NCBI GenBank assembly: GCA_949292185.1
Contig: CASEYP010000031.1
Span: 248,001 to 312,000 of the forward strand
DNA length: 64,000 nucleotides
Source of the DNA: an uncultured bacterium
GTDB taxonomy: Bacteria > Cyanobacteriota > Vampirovibrionia > Gastranaerophilales > Gastranaerophilaceae
Reading direction: 5' to 3'
Shown: in pieces, positions 1 to 7,646 of the stretch
How the letters are laid out: each line of letters begins with the position of its first letter
Numbering within the stretch: the first letter of the stretch is position 1
Notes under the pieces: generated by a model
Seen by the model: the letters and a program-made list of their open reading frames with translations, nothing else
Told to the model about the DNA's origin: nothing
The model's database searches: none
Position numbers and translations under genes: made by a program

Positions 1-26
1 ATAATGAAGGCACTTAGGATTAGAAA

Positions 27-944
27 ATGGCAAGAAAAAAAGTAATTGAGATAGTTTTAGATACTGAAACAACTGGGTTGGATTATACAAGAGAAAGAAT
101 GGTTGAATTTGCCGCTGTAAGACTCGAAAATGGCAAAATTAAAGACGAATTTCAAACACTTATTAACCCTGAACAACATATTAGAAAATCAAGTATTGCA
201 ATTCACGGAATAACCCAAGAAATGGTTGAAGATGCTCCAAAAGAAGCTGAAATTATGCCAAAAATTCTTGAATTTATTGGGGATTACCCTATTGTAGCCC
301 ATAATGCAATATTTGATTATTCATTTATAAATGAAGCTGCTAAACGTACTACAGGTAAAGAAATTTCTAATGAAAGAATTGATACTCAACAAATGTTCAA
401 AGAAATTTATCCTGATTTAGAAGCTCACGGATTGAATGCTTTAACAGAAAAATTTAAAGTTGAATTAAAAGATCACCATAGAGCAATGGGTGATACTATG
501 GGATTGGCACTGGCTTACCCTAAATTAAAAAAATTATATAACCAAAAATATGACTGGGAAAATAAACAACTTGATAATGTAGAGTATTTATTTGAAAGAT
601 TTTTAAGAATTCAACAAACAGTTACAACCCTGCAATCTGAAATGCAAGATTTAAAATCTGTTTTTAAATTGTATTTTGATCACGGAGGTTCCCCAATAAC
701 TTCTCAAGAAGGTGATTTGCTGATTTATAACTCAAAACAATCATTTGGTTATGATTTTAATACAGTAAAACCTATTTTAGAAGAAGTTGGAGCTTTGGAA
801 AAAGCTGTTAAACTTAATACAGGTTTCATTGATAGACTTGTAAATGGAAGAAGCTTGGACGAAGAGAAAAAAGAACTTATCAAAAATGCCAGAGTTGAAT
901 TAACTGAAACAAGAAATATCCAGATAATTAAGAATAATAAGTAG
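27..944 (+). CDS. DnaQ-like 3'-5' exonuclease (DEDDh family)
   Basis: This 305-residue protein carries a DEDDh exonuclease domain over about residues 6-165. Motif I is D12-T-E14-T-T-G, motif II is H92-N-A-I-F-D97, and motif III is H151-R-A-M-G-D156, so all four acidic metal ligands and the general-base histidine are present. Such enzymes remove 3' nucleotides from DNA, as a polymerase III proofreading subunit or as a stand-alone nuclease. The roughly 140 residues after the domain match no family I recognise and are helical and charged, so the exact role (epsilon subunit or a DinG/PolC-like accessory nuclease) is open. The antiporter gene follows after 13 bp, so the two are probably co-transcribed. 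A stop codon in another frame at 15-17 may be the end of an upstream gene lying outside the window. Confidence 0.85.
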   Translation: MARKKVIEIVLDTETTGLDYTRERMVEFAAVRLENGKIKDEFQTLINPEQHIRKSSIAIHGITQEMVEDAPKEAEIMPKILEFIGDYPIVAHNAIFDYSFINEAAKRTTGKEISNERIDTQQMFKEIYPDLEAHGLNALTEKFKVELKDHHRAMGDTMGLALAYPKLKKLYNQKYDWENKQLDNVEYLFERFLRIQQTVTTLQSEMQDLKSVFKLYFDHGGSPITSQEGDLLIYNSKQSFGYDFNTVKPILEEVGALEKAVKLNTGFIDRLVNGRSLDEEKKELIKNARVELTETRNIQIIKNNK

Positions 945-957
945 GAGAAAGGTAAAA

Positions 958-2373
958 ATGTTACAAAATTTAATGGCTTTTTATAAAGAGCCACCTGTAA
1001 AAGAAGAAATACAGGATTCTGATAAAGTAGCATCAATGTATAAACATTGGAGATTAAGAATTTTTTATGCTTGCTTTATCGGGTACACAGTATTTTATTT
1101 ATGTAAGAAAAATATAGCAGTAGCCTTACCTGGAATTATGAAAGAGTTTGGCTATTCTGCTACTGAACTTGGGTTGTTAGGAAGTTCATTGTATTTAACT
1201 TACGGTATTGGAAAATTCGTAAACGGAGTATTAGCTGACGGTTCTGATGTTAGAAAATTTCTACCTTCAGCATTACTTATGACTGCTTTAGCTAATATTG
1301 CATTCGCTCTTGCTCCAAATGCAATTCACCTTTTAGGATTAAGCACAAAAATGTCTGCAATGATTTTATTATGGACATTAGCTTTTCTTTGGGGCGTAAG
1401 CGGATGGTTTCAATCTGCTGGTTTTCCGGCTGTTGCTAAAAGTTTAACTTATTGGTACTCAAACTCTGAAAGAGGTACAAAATGGTCTTTATGGTCTTGT
1501 TCTCACCAAACAGGAACATTCCTAAGCTTTATCATAGCTGGCCATATTGCAGCTCATTTTGGTTGGAGAGCAGCTTTCTTAGTACCGGGGGCTTTAGCTA
1601 TTATTACTGCTATTTGGTTGTTTGACAGATTAAGAGATAGACCTCAATCACTTGGATTACCTGATGTTGAAGTATATAGAAATGAACCGGTTAAACAAAC
1701 TTCAACTGATAAAAAAGCTGAAGATGATATGTCTTATGTTCAAATCTTTAAAAAATATATTCTTTGCAACAAAACAATTTGGATGCTTGCTATAGCTTAT
1801 ATTTTTGTTTATATCATTAGATTTGGTGCCGAAGACTGGATGATTATGTACTTGAGTAAAGCTAAAGGTGATAGCCTTACAGAAGCAACTAACAAAATTG
1901 CATCTTTACCTTTGGTAGGTATTGTTGGTACAGTTTGCGCAGGTCTTGTTTCTGATAAATTGTTTAAAGGTAAAAGAGCTCCAGTAAACCTTATATATTT
2001 AGTTGGTGTTATTATCTGCGTTATCGCTTTAAAATTCAACACGATTAGTGCACTAGATTATGTTATTATCGGGCTGTTAGGAGCATTTACTTATGGTCCT
2101 CAGATGATGATTGGCGGACTTTGTGCTGTTGAATCAAGTTCTAAAAAAGTTGCTTCAGCTGCAACAGGTTTTACTGGGACTTTCGGTTATGTCGGAGCAT
2201 TTCTATCAGCTACAGGAACAGGTTTCTTGGTTGATAAACTTGGACAAAACGGTCAAGAAAACTGGAATGGCGCAATTTATTTCTGGTTAGCTTCAGGGAT
2301 TATTTGCTTGATTATTTGTACTATCTTGGCGATTGAAGAATATGCTAAAGATAAACAAAAAGCAGCTAATTAA
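958..2373 (+). CDS. MFS organophosphate:phosphate antiporter (GlpT/UhpT type)
   Basis: This 471-residue integral membrane protein has about 12 hydrophobic segments and the N-terminal signature of the OPA branch of the major facilitator superfamily: an R-x-x-Y/F-x-x-Y-x-x-x-Y-x-x-R/K-like stretch at residues 32-55, followed by the conserved LGLLGSSLYLTYGIGKFVNG helix. OPA carriers exchange glycerol-3-phosphate, hexose phosphates or phosphoglycerate for inorganic phosphate across the inner membrane. Substrate cannot be read from sequence alone. A GGAG ribosome binding site sits 8-9 bp before the ATG. The gene is 13 bp downstream of the exonuclease gene and ends at a strong hairpin terminator. 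The CDP-glycerol locus on the other strand beyond that terminator makes glycerol-3-phosphate an attractive substrate, but this is inference. Confidence 0.85.
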   Translation: MLQNLMAFYKEPPVKEEIQDSDKVASMYKHWRLRIFYACFIGYTVFYLCKKNIAVALPGIMKEFGYSATELGLLGSSLYLTYGIGKFVNGVLADGSDVRKFLPSALLMTALANIAFALAPNAIHLLGLSTKMSAMILLWTLAFLWGVSGWFQSAGFPAVAKSLTYWYSNSERGTKWSLWSCSHQTGTFLSFIIAGHIAAHFGWRAAFLVPGALAIITAIWLFDRLRDRPQSLGLPDVEVYRNEPVKQTSTDKKAEDDMSYVQIFKKYILCNKTIWMLAIAYIFVYIIRFGAEDWMIMYLSKAKGDSLTEATNKIASLPLVGIVGTVCAGLVSDKLFKGKRAPVNLIYLVGVIICVIALKFNTISALDYVIIGLLGAFTYGPQMMIGGLCAVESSSKKVASAATGFTGTFGYVGAFLSATGTGFLVDKLGQNGQENWNGAIYFWLASGIICLIICTILAIEEYAKDKQKAAN

Positions 2374-2400
2374 AATAGATTAAATAAAAATAAATATAAA

Positions 2401-2434
2401 AAAGAGGCTAAAATTCATAAAATTAGCCTCTTTT
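2401..2434. terminator. Bidirectional intrinsic terminator
   Basis: An 11-bp stem (2401-2411 with 2422-2432, core AGAGGCTAA / TTAGCCTCT) is flanked by an A-run on the left and a T-run on the right. It can therefore end transcription of the antiporter gene on the plus strand and of the surface-polymer operon on the minus strand. Confidence 0.85.
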
Positions 2435-2453
2435 TATGCTTAGCAAAAATATT

Positions 2454-3518
2454 TTAAGTCCATTCACTGATATCTTTTTTAGACCTATCCCAAGGAATAT
2501 GATATTTTCTAGCTTTCACATTACAATACTTACAAAAAGGAATAGGTTTAGCTAAAAAATCTAAAATTTCCTTAATATCATTAACTTTATAAATATCTAT
2601 ATAATCCTTTTCAGTAACTTTAATATCAGTTCCAAAGTACTTATTAAAATGATGAATATTTGGAGGTTCTACACATGTAAACAATTTACCATCTCTTAAA
2701 AATATACATTTATTTGCATCCCTACAGTCTAAAAAATTAGTCGTTGCATCTTGATTACCATCAACATCCATAGGAAATAACCATGAATATTTAATAGGTT
2801 CATTCTTGTTAACTCCCCAATATACAATAGGAATATTATAATAAGCAACTTTCTCTTCTATTTTGTCCCAATTTATATTTTTTAAAGGGTACTTTGTCAC
2901 ACATATTGTTATTTTATATTTTTTACAAGCTTCCCAAAATTCTTCAGATTGACTTGGCAACAAAATCCCATTAGTTACCAAGTTTAAAGTTGGATTTGGA
3001 AAATATTGCCTTGCAATAGGGAAAAAATCCAATAATTGATTATGCAATAATGGTTCGCCACCTAAAAGATTAATAAACTTAACATCTCCTCCAGTTAATT
3101 CAGCCATTCTGGCAAAATCTCTTTTAAAAACATCAATATCCATAAATTCTTTTTCTGCCAAAGGAGAATAGTGATTACAACCTTGACAATTTAAATTACA
3201 ATGTTCAACTAAATGAACCTCAAAATTATTTAATCTTGCCCAAGCAGTAGTTCTTTTTATAATTCCATATAATTGTTTGTACTTTTCTTTAATATGAGCA
3301 TTTGTATCTTCCAAACATTGTTTTTGTTTAGAAAATTCCTTTTGATATGTACATAACTTCTTTTCTTGCGATTTTATACGTTTTTCTTGCTTATCAATTT
3401 TGCACAACAACTCTTTATATTTATTTTTAACTTTAAATTTAACACCTAAAATCGTTGTAACTTTATGTAGATTCTCATTCTCTACTGAAAAAATTGTTTT
3501 TAACAAATTCTTTTTCAT
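2454..3518 (-). CDS. Radical SAM protein of the surface-polymer operon
   Basis: This 354-residue protein has the radical SAM cluster motif C107-x3-C111-x2-C114 (HCNLNCQGCNHY), followed by a GGEP element (INLLGGEP) typical of the family. More cysteines near the C-terminus (NCRDANKC, CVEPP, FCKYCNVK) could bind a second iron-sulfur cluster. Residues 30-85 form a lysine/glutamate-rich coiled coil. Before it lies the stretch NLHKVTTILGVKFKVKNK, which resembles stretches in both glycerophosphotransferases of the same operon. It is the last gene of a four-gene minus-strand operon, 9 bp after the cytidylyltransferase gene. Radical SAM proteins of this kind occur in glycan clusters; the reaction, perhaps modification of a sugar or lipid carrier, cannot be named from sequence. 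Confidence 0.8.
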   Translation of the reverse strand: MKKNLLKTIFSVENENLHKVTTILGVKFKVKNKYKELLCKIDKQEKRIKSQEKKLCTYQKEFSKQKQCLEDTNAHIKEKYKQLYGIIKRTTAWARLNNFEVHLVEHCNLNCQGCNHYSPLAEKEFMDIDVFKRDFARMAELTGGDVKFINLLGGEPLLHNQLLDFFPIARQYFPNPTLNLVTNGILLPSQSEEFWEACKKYKITICVTKYPLKNINWDKIEEKVAYYNIPIVYWGVNKNEPIKYSWLFPMDVDGNQDATTNFLDCRDANKCIFLRDGKLFTCVEPPNIHHFNKYFGTDIKVTEKDYIDIYKVNDIKEILDFLAKPIPFCKYCNVKARKYHIPWDRSKKDISEWT

Positions 3519-3527
3519 ATATATCCT

Positions 3528-3917
3528 TTATACATGTAATTTTTCTTTTTTAGTTTTTGTTGATGACACATCAGGAGTTCTCGGCAAATATATAACTTCG
3601 CAATAATCTTTTAGAAAATCAAATTTACCTGTCCAATCATCACCCATAACAAAAATATCCGCTTGATATTTTTTTACATCATCAATCTTTTGTTCCCAAT
3701 TATTTTCTGGAATTACCAAATCCACATATCTGCAAGCTTCTAAAATCATTTTTCTTTGTTCATAAGTATAATATGATTTCTTATTCTTTAACGCATTAAA
3801 TTCATCACTGGATAAACCTACAATAAGATAATCCCCAAGTGCTTTTGCCCTTTTTAGTAAATTTATATGCCCATAATGTAATACATCAAATGTACCGTAA
3901 GTTAATACTCGTTTCAT
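3528..3917 (-). CDS. tagD: Glycerol-3-phosphate cytidylyltransferase
   Basis: This enzyme joins glycerol-3-phosphate and CTP to give CDP-glycerol, the activated donor for glycerol-phosphate polymers. The 129-residue length is typical of the TagD/GCT family. The cytidylyltransferase signature G8-T-F-D-V-L-H-Y-G-H17 is intact, with the first histidine of the HxGH motif, and the family's C-terminal R-T-x-x-x-S-S-T-K element is present (RTPDVSSTK). The gene lies 5 bp downstream of a CDP-glycerol glycerophosphotransferase gene, so donor synthesis and use are coupled in one operon. Members of the same fold can use other alcohol phosphates, but this gene context makes glycerol the best guess. Confidence 0.92.
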   Translation of the reverse strand: MKRVLTYGTFDVLHYGHINLLKRAKALGDYLIVGLSSDEFNALKNKKSYYTYEQRKMILEACRYVDLVIPENNWEQKIDDVKKYQADIFVMGDDWTGKFDFLKDYCEVIYLPRTPDVSSTKTKKEKLHV

Positions 3918-3922
3918 TTTTA

Positions 3923-5191
3923 TTATAATCCTTTCATAATTTCATAAACCCTTTGAGATGATTTATCATCCATGTACTTATGTATCAAGGGAAGTTTTGC
4001 CATTCTTTCTTCTTTCCAACTATCATGGATTATAGCATCTTCGATTGCTGAACACAATTGCCCAAAATTGCTTACTTTTTGACCTGGCATTAACAATTCA
4101 TAATTATCTTCTAAAATTAATCCTCTATTTTTATTGTATTCATCCTCTAAGTTATTTATAAAGATAACAGGTTTACTTAATATTAAATAATCATATGTAA
4201 TAGATGAAAAATCAGAAATCATTACATCTACATACTTAAACATTTCGTACAAATTTATATTTAATTTATTTAAATCATCATTATATATAATTTTTACATT
4301 TGATGTTGATTTATATAAATTTTGAACATGCTCTTTATAAAATTCTTCATCAAAAGGATGTGGTTTAACAATTAGTAGAATTTTATTTTTATCTAAATAT
4401 TTTAAAAAATCTTCATTATCATAATCATCCATATAAAAAATATTATTAAAAGGTTTATTGACTTCACGAACTTTAGACCTTCGCATTTCTTTGTATGTTG
4501 GAGCATATAATATAACTTTTTCGTATTCTTTAATTTTTAAATATTTTGTTATCAATTCATCATTTAATAAATCAAATATTTTATCATTTCTAGGTAATCC
4601 GGTAACAAAACACTTGTTATACTCTGCACCAAAACAAGATGTCATTATTATTCTAAACAAATCAGATGAAACAAATTGATAAGCTCTTTGTCCAAGTTTT
4701 TTATAACGAGATAATATTTTTTTGGGGATATGTTTTTCAGAATATCCTAAGGTTTTCATAGACATACCATGCCACAAATTCAACCATATATGCTTTTTAG
4801 AATTAATAACCTCAACAAAATCATTGCAATGGTTTGAAACGACATATTTTGCAGTGAATATATTATATAAACCCATTAATGAATAAAGATTATAAATATT
4901 ACTCAAATTTGAATTTTCATAATTTGTATTAGTAACAATCCAATAGCATTTCAAATCTGGACAATTCTCCTTTATATATAAGTATAAGGCATATGAATTA
5001 TCACTAACATCAGGATCTGAATTGAATACAATCTTGTTATTATCTTTAATTAAGATATTATCAAATATATAACTTATAATACGAAAAAAATAGACAGGAT
5101 TAATCATTACTTTAATCCCTAATAAAGTAAAAATCAAATAATTATTCTTTTGTCGTTGTATTGAAAATAGTTTACTTATTTCTAACTTCAC
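3923..5191 (-). CDS. CDP-glycerol glycerophosphotransferase (TagB/TagF family)
   Basis: This 422-residue protein matches the Glyphos_transf family, which moves glycerol phosphate from CDP-glycerol to a glycan or to a growing polyglycerolphosphate chain on the cytoplasmic membrane face. The motifs seen are LWHGMSMKTLG at about residue 139, where the histidine is the usual catalytic base, then TGLPRND, ILYAPTYKE, IVKPHPFDEEFY, and the C-terminal MISDFSSITYDYL donor-binding block. Residues 17-30 (NNYLIFTLLGIKVMI) repeat the short LLGIK segment of its operon partners. It is clearly paralogous to the second half of the upstream gene: both end in a KSSxRxYEIMK block. No signal peptide is seen and there is no strong Shine-Dalgarno. 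The acceptor is unknown. Confidence 0.88.
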   Translation of the reverse strand: MKLEISKLFSIQRQKNNYLIFTLLGIKVMINPVYFFRIISYIFDNILIKDNNKIVFNSDPDVSDNSYALYLYIKENCPDLKCYWIVTNTNYENSNLSNIYNLYSLMGLYNIFTAKYVVSNHCNDFVEVINSKKHIWLNLWHGMSMKTLGYSEKHIPKKILSRYKKLGQRAYQFVSSDLFRIIMTSCFGAEYNKCFVTGLPRNDKIFDLLNDELITKYLKIKEYEKVILYAPTYKEMRRSKVREVNKPFNNIFYMDDYDNEDFLKYLDKNKILLIVKPHPFDEEFYKEHVQNLYKSTSNVKIIYNDDLNKLNINLYEMFKYVDVMISDFSSITYDYLILSKPVIFINNLEDEYNKNRGLILEDNYELLMPGQKVSNFGQLCSAIEDAIIHDSWKEERMAKLPLIHKYMDDKSSQRVYEIMKGL

Positions 5192-5206
5192 AATTATTAA
5201 CCTAAA

Positions 5207-7450
5207 TTATAACGTTTTCATTATCTCATATATTCTTTCTGAAGATTTACTGTCAAAATATTTATAAAGCAAAGGTAATAGCTCTAAACGTTTATTTTTC
5301 CAAGAATCAACAGTTAAAGAATCTTCTATTGCATTAAGCAATTCGGTAAAAGTAACAACTTTTTGTCCAGGCATTAAAATATTATAATTATCTTCTAATA
5401 TAAGCCCTCTTTTATGACTATATTCCTCGGCTGTAGAACTCAAAAATATAATCGGCTTTTTAGTAATTAAATAATCTATTCCAATTGAAGAAAAATCTGT
5501 TATCATTAAATCTGCAAATTGGAAAAATTCATAAAAATAAAAATTATTTTCTTTCATATCCTTGTCAAATACAACTTTTATATTTGGATGATTTAGCCCA
5601 CCCGCTTCTATATATTTTCTATAGAAATTTTCATCAAATGGATGAGGTTTTACTATAAATAATATATTTTTATCTTCCAACATTTTATAAAAATCATCTT
5701 GAGAATAATCATCACAATAAAAAATATTATTAAATTCTTTGTCAATATCACGTCTATTGTTACGTTCTGCTTCTTTATAAGTAGGAGAATATATTATAAC
5801 TTTAGAATATTTATCATAATTGATAAACTCTCTTATTTGAGTATTATTTCTTTTAGATAAAATACAATCTGTCTTTGACTGCCCAGTTATATGAACTTTA
5901 TTTGGATTCATCAAAAAGCTTGCAATCATAGAAAGTTTAAAAATATCTGAACTTACAAAGAAGTGTCCAGACTGTGCATGGTCTTGATACTGATCATAGA
6001 ATTTCTGCTCAATATCCTTTTCTGTAAAACCTAATGTTTTTAAAGGCATACCATGCCATAACTGCAAAAATACATGTTTTTTCAACGTACAAAGATTATT
6101 TAAATACAACCCTGTGTAAACAAAATATTTAGCAGTTAATAACTGCATAATTCCTTTAAAAGAATTAGCCGAATATTTATTTTCAATAAATGGATAATTT
6201 CTATTTTTTCTATCTGTATATAACCAAACGAATTCGTACTCATCAGAATGGTTAGCTTTCATATATTCGTAATATTCTCTAGCATTATCAGAAAAATCTG
6301 GATATCCACAAAATACAATTTTTTTTGAGTTTTTAGGAATTATATAATCCAGAAGTCTGAATAAATACCCATATTTATTTATTTTTTTGCTTATTTTTAA
6401 TTTGATTCCTAATAGTGTTATGATTTTATGTTTCTTCGTATTTGTTATTGAAAATATAAATCGTAAAACTTTTTTTATAAACAGATTAAAAGAATATAAT
6501 TCATATGACATATTAATAACATTAATAAAATCTTTTTTATGATGCTCATTTAGATATTTTAATTCACAATCATCTTCACAGTAATGTTTAAATAAGTTTT
6601 TCATTCCGTAGAAAAACTCTTTGCGAAATTTATTATTAGGTTTATTGTAAAAACCCATAGCTCCCAAATATGCAATTCTCCAATAATATTCCTTTAAATT
6701 TTCAGAATACTTATTATTATTAATAAATATATCTCTAACTCTTGCTCTTTGTGGAATATAATTAACAATTGTTCTTTTTACAGTATTACAAGAAGAATTA
6801 ACAGCATCCTTTCGATAGAAGTACACAGGAGTAGGCAATAATGATATTTTATTGGCATGAGCAAAAACTTCCGCTAAAAAAGGCATATCCTCATAAGGTT
6901 TTATATCCTCAACCATTTTAATATTATTCTTTTGCAACCAATCCCTTTTATATACAGAACTCCAAATAGAAGCAAAATAAGAAAGAATTTCTGGATCTTC
7001 CTCTAAAGTAAAGGTTTCATGCTTATTATACAAATTAACTACAAATTTACTAATACTTTTTTTATCGTTAACAGAATCTTCAACATTCCAAAAGGCTCCC
7101 TTTACTATCTCCGAACCTGTTTGAATAGCTTTATTATATAATAATTCATACATATTAGGTGCAATCCAGTCATCAGACTCAACTATCCCAATATATTCAC
7201 CCTTTGCTATAGCAAAACCATAATTTATAGCGGAACCATACCCACCATTTTCTTTATGTATAGCAACAATTCTATTATCTTTTTGAGCATACTCATCTAT
7301 TATTGCACCACAATTATCAGGAGAACCATCATCAACACAAATTATTTCTATATCTTTTAAAGTTTGATTAACTACACTATCTAAACATTGTCTTAAATAT
7401 CTTTCTACATTATAAATTGGTATAACCACAGAAACTTTAGGGTTTTCCAT
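5207..7450 (-). CDS. GT2 glycosyltransferase fused to CDP-glycerol glycerophosphotransferase
   Basis: This 747-residue bifunctional protein has a family 2 glycosyltransferase domain in residues 1-330: VSVVIPIYNVERYLRQCLDS, the nucleotide-binding DDG at 40-42, and the metal-binding ESDD at 91-94. A linker with the KHKIITLLGIKLKISKK segment (about 340-357) leads into a glycerophosphotransferase domain (about 360-747) with LWHGMPLKTLG, YSPTYKEAE, IVKPHPFDENFY and MITDFSSIGIDYL. One chain could therefore add a sugar and then a glycerol phosphate to the same acceptor. It is the first gene of the four-gene operon and has a good GGAGG ribosome binding site just before the ATG. Its C-terminal half and the next gene arose by duplication. 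Confidence 0.9.
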   Translation of the reverse strand: MENPKVSVVIPIYNVERYLRQCLDSVVNQTLKDIEIICVDDGSPDNCGAIIDEYAQKDNRIVAIHKENGGYGSAINYGFAIAKGEYIGIVESDDWIAPNMYELLYNKAIQTGSEIVKGAFWNVEDSVNDKKSISKFVVNLYNKHETFTLEEDPEILSYFASIWSSVYKRDWLQKNNIKMVEDIKPYEDMPFLAEVFAHANKISLLPTPVYFYRKDAVNSSCNTVKRTIVNYIPQRARVRDIFINNNKYSENLKEYYWRIAYLGAMGFYNKPNNKFRKEFFYGMKNLFKHYCEDDCELKYLNEHHKKDFINVINMSYELYSFNLFIKKVLRFIFSITNTKKHKIITLLGIKLKISKKINKYGYLFRLLDYIIPKNSKKIVFCGYPDFSDNAREYYEYMKANHSDEYEFVWLYTDRKNRNYPFIENKYSANSFKGIMQLLTAKYFVYTGLYLNNLCTLKKHVFLQLWHGMPLKTLGFTEKDIEQKFYDQYQDHAQSGHFFVSSDIFKLSMIASFLMNPNKVHITGQSKTDCILSKRNNTQIREFINYDKYSKVIIYSPTYKEAERNNRRDIDKEFNNIFYCDDYSQDDFYKMLEDKNILFIVKPHPFDENFYRKYIEAGGLNHPNIKVVFDKDMKENNFYFYEFFQFADLMITDFSSIGIDYLITKKPIIFLSSTAEEYSHKRGLILEDNYNILMPGQKVVTFTELLNAIEDSLTVDSWKNKRLELLPLLYKYFDSKSSERIYEIMKTL

Positions 7451-7646
7451 AAATAACCTCCATACGTATATTATATTGATATAAATCTTTCTTAATATAA
7501 TAATATTCTTAATTCCTATTTTTATATTAGCATAAAGATATTTTGATAAGATTCTTATATATTAAATTATTACATATTATTAAACTTTTTATGATACAAT
7601 TTGATAAATAATTTATAATTTTGTATATCAAACTTTTTTGGCTAAT
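7451..7646. other. Divergent intergenic promoter region
   Basis: This 196-bp, extremely AT-rich stretch separates the divergent surface-polymer operon and the iron-sulfur/pyruvyltransferase gene. On the plus strand TTGATA (7601-7606) is 17 bp from TATATC (7624-7629), which would start transcription about 11 bp before the ATG at 7647. On the minus strand a TATAAT lies at 7470-7475. I see no further coding signal. Confidence 0.4.

Noticed and set aside
1-26. End of an upstream gene with a stop at 15-17
   Set aside because: Only four codons are visible, too few to identify or support a feature.
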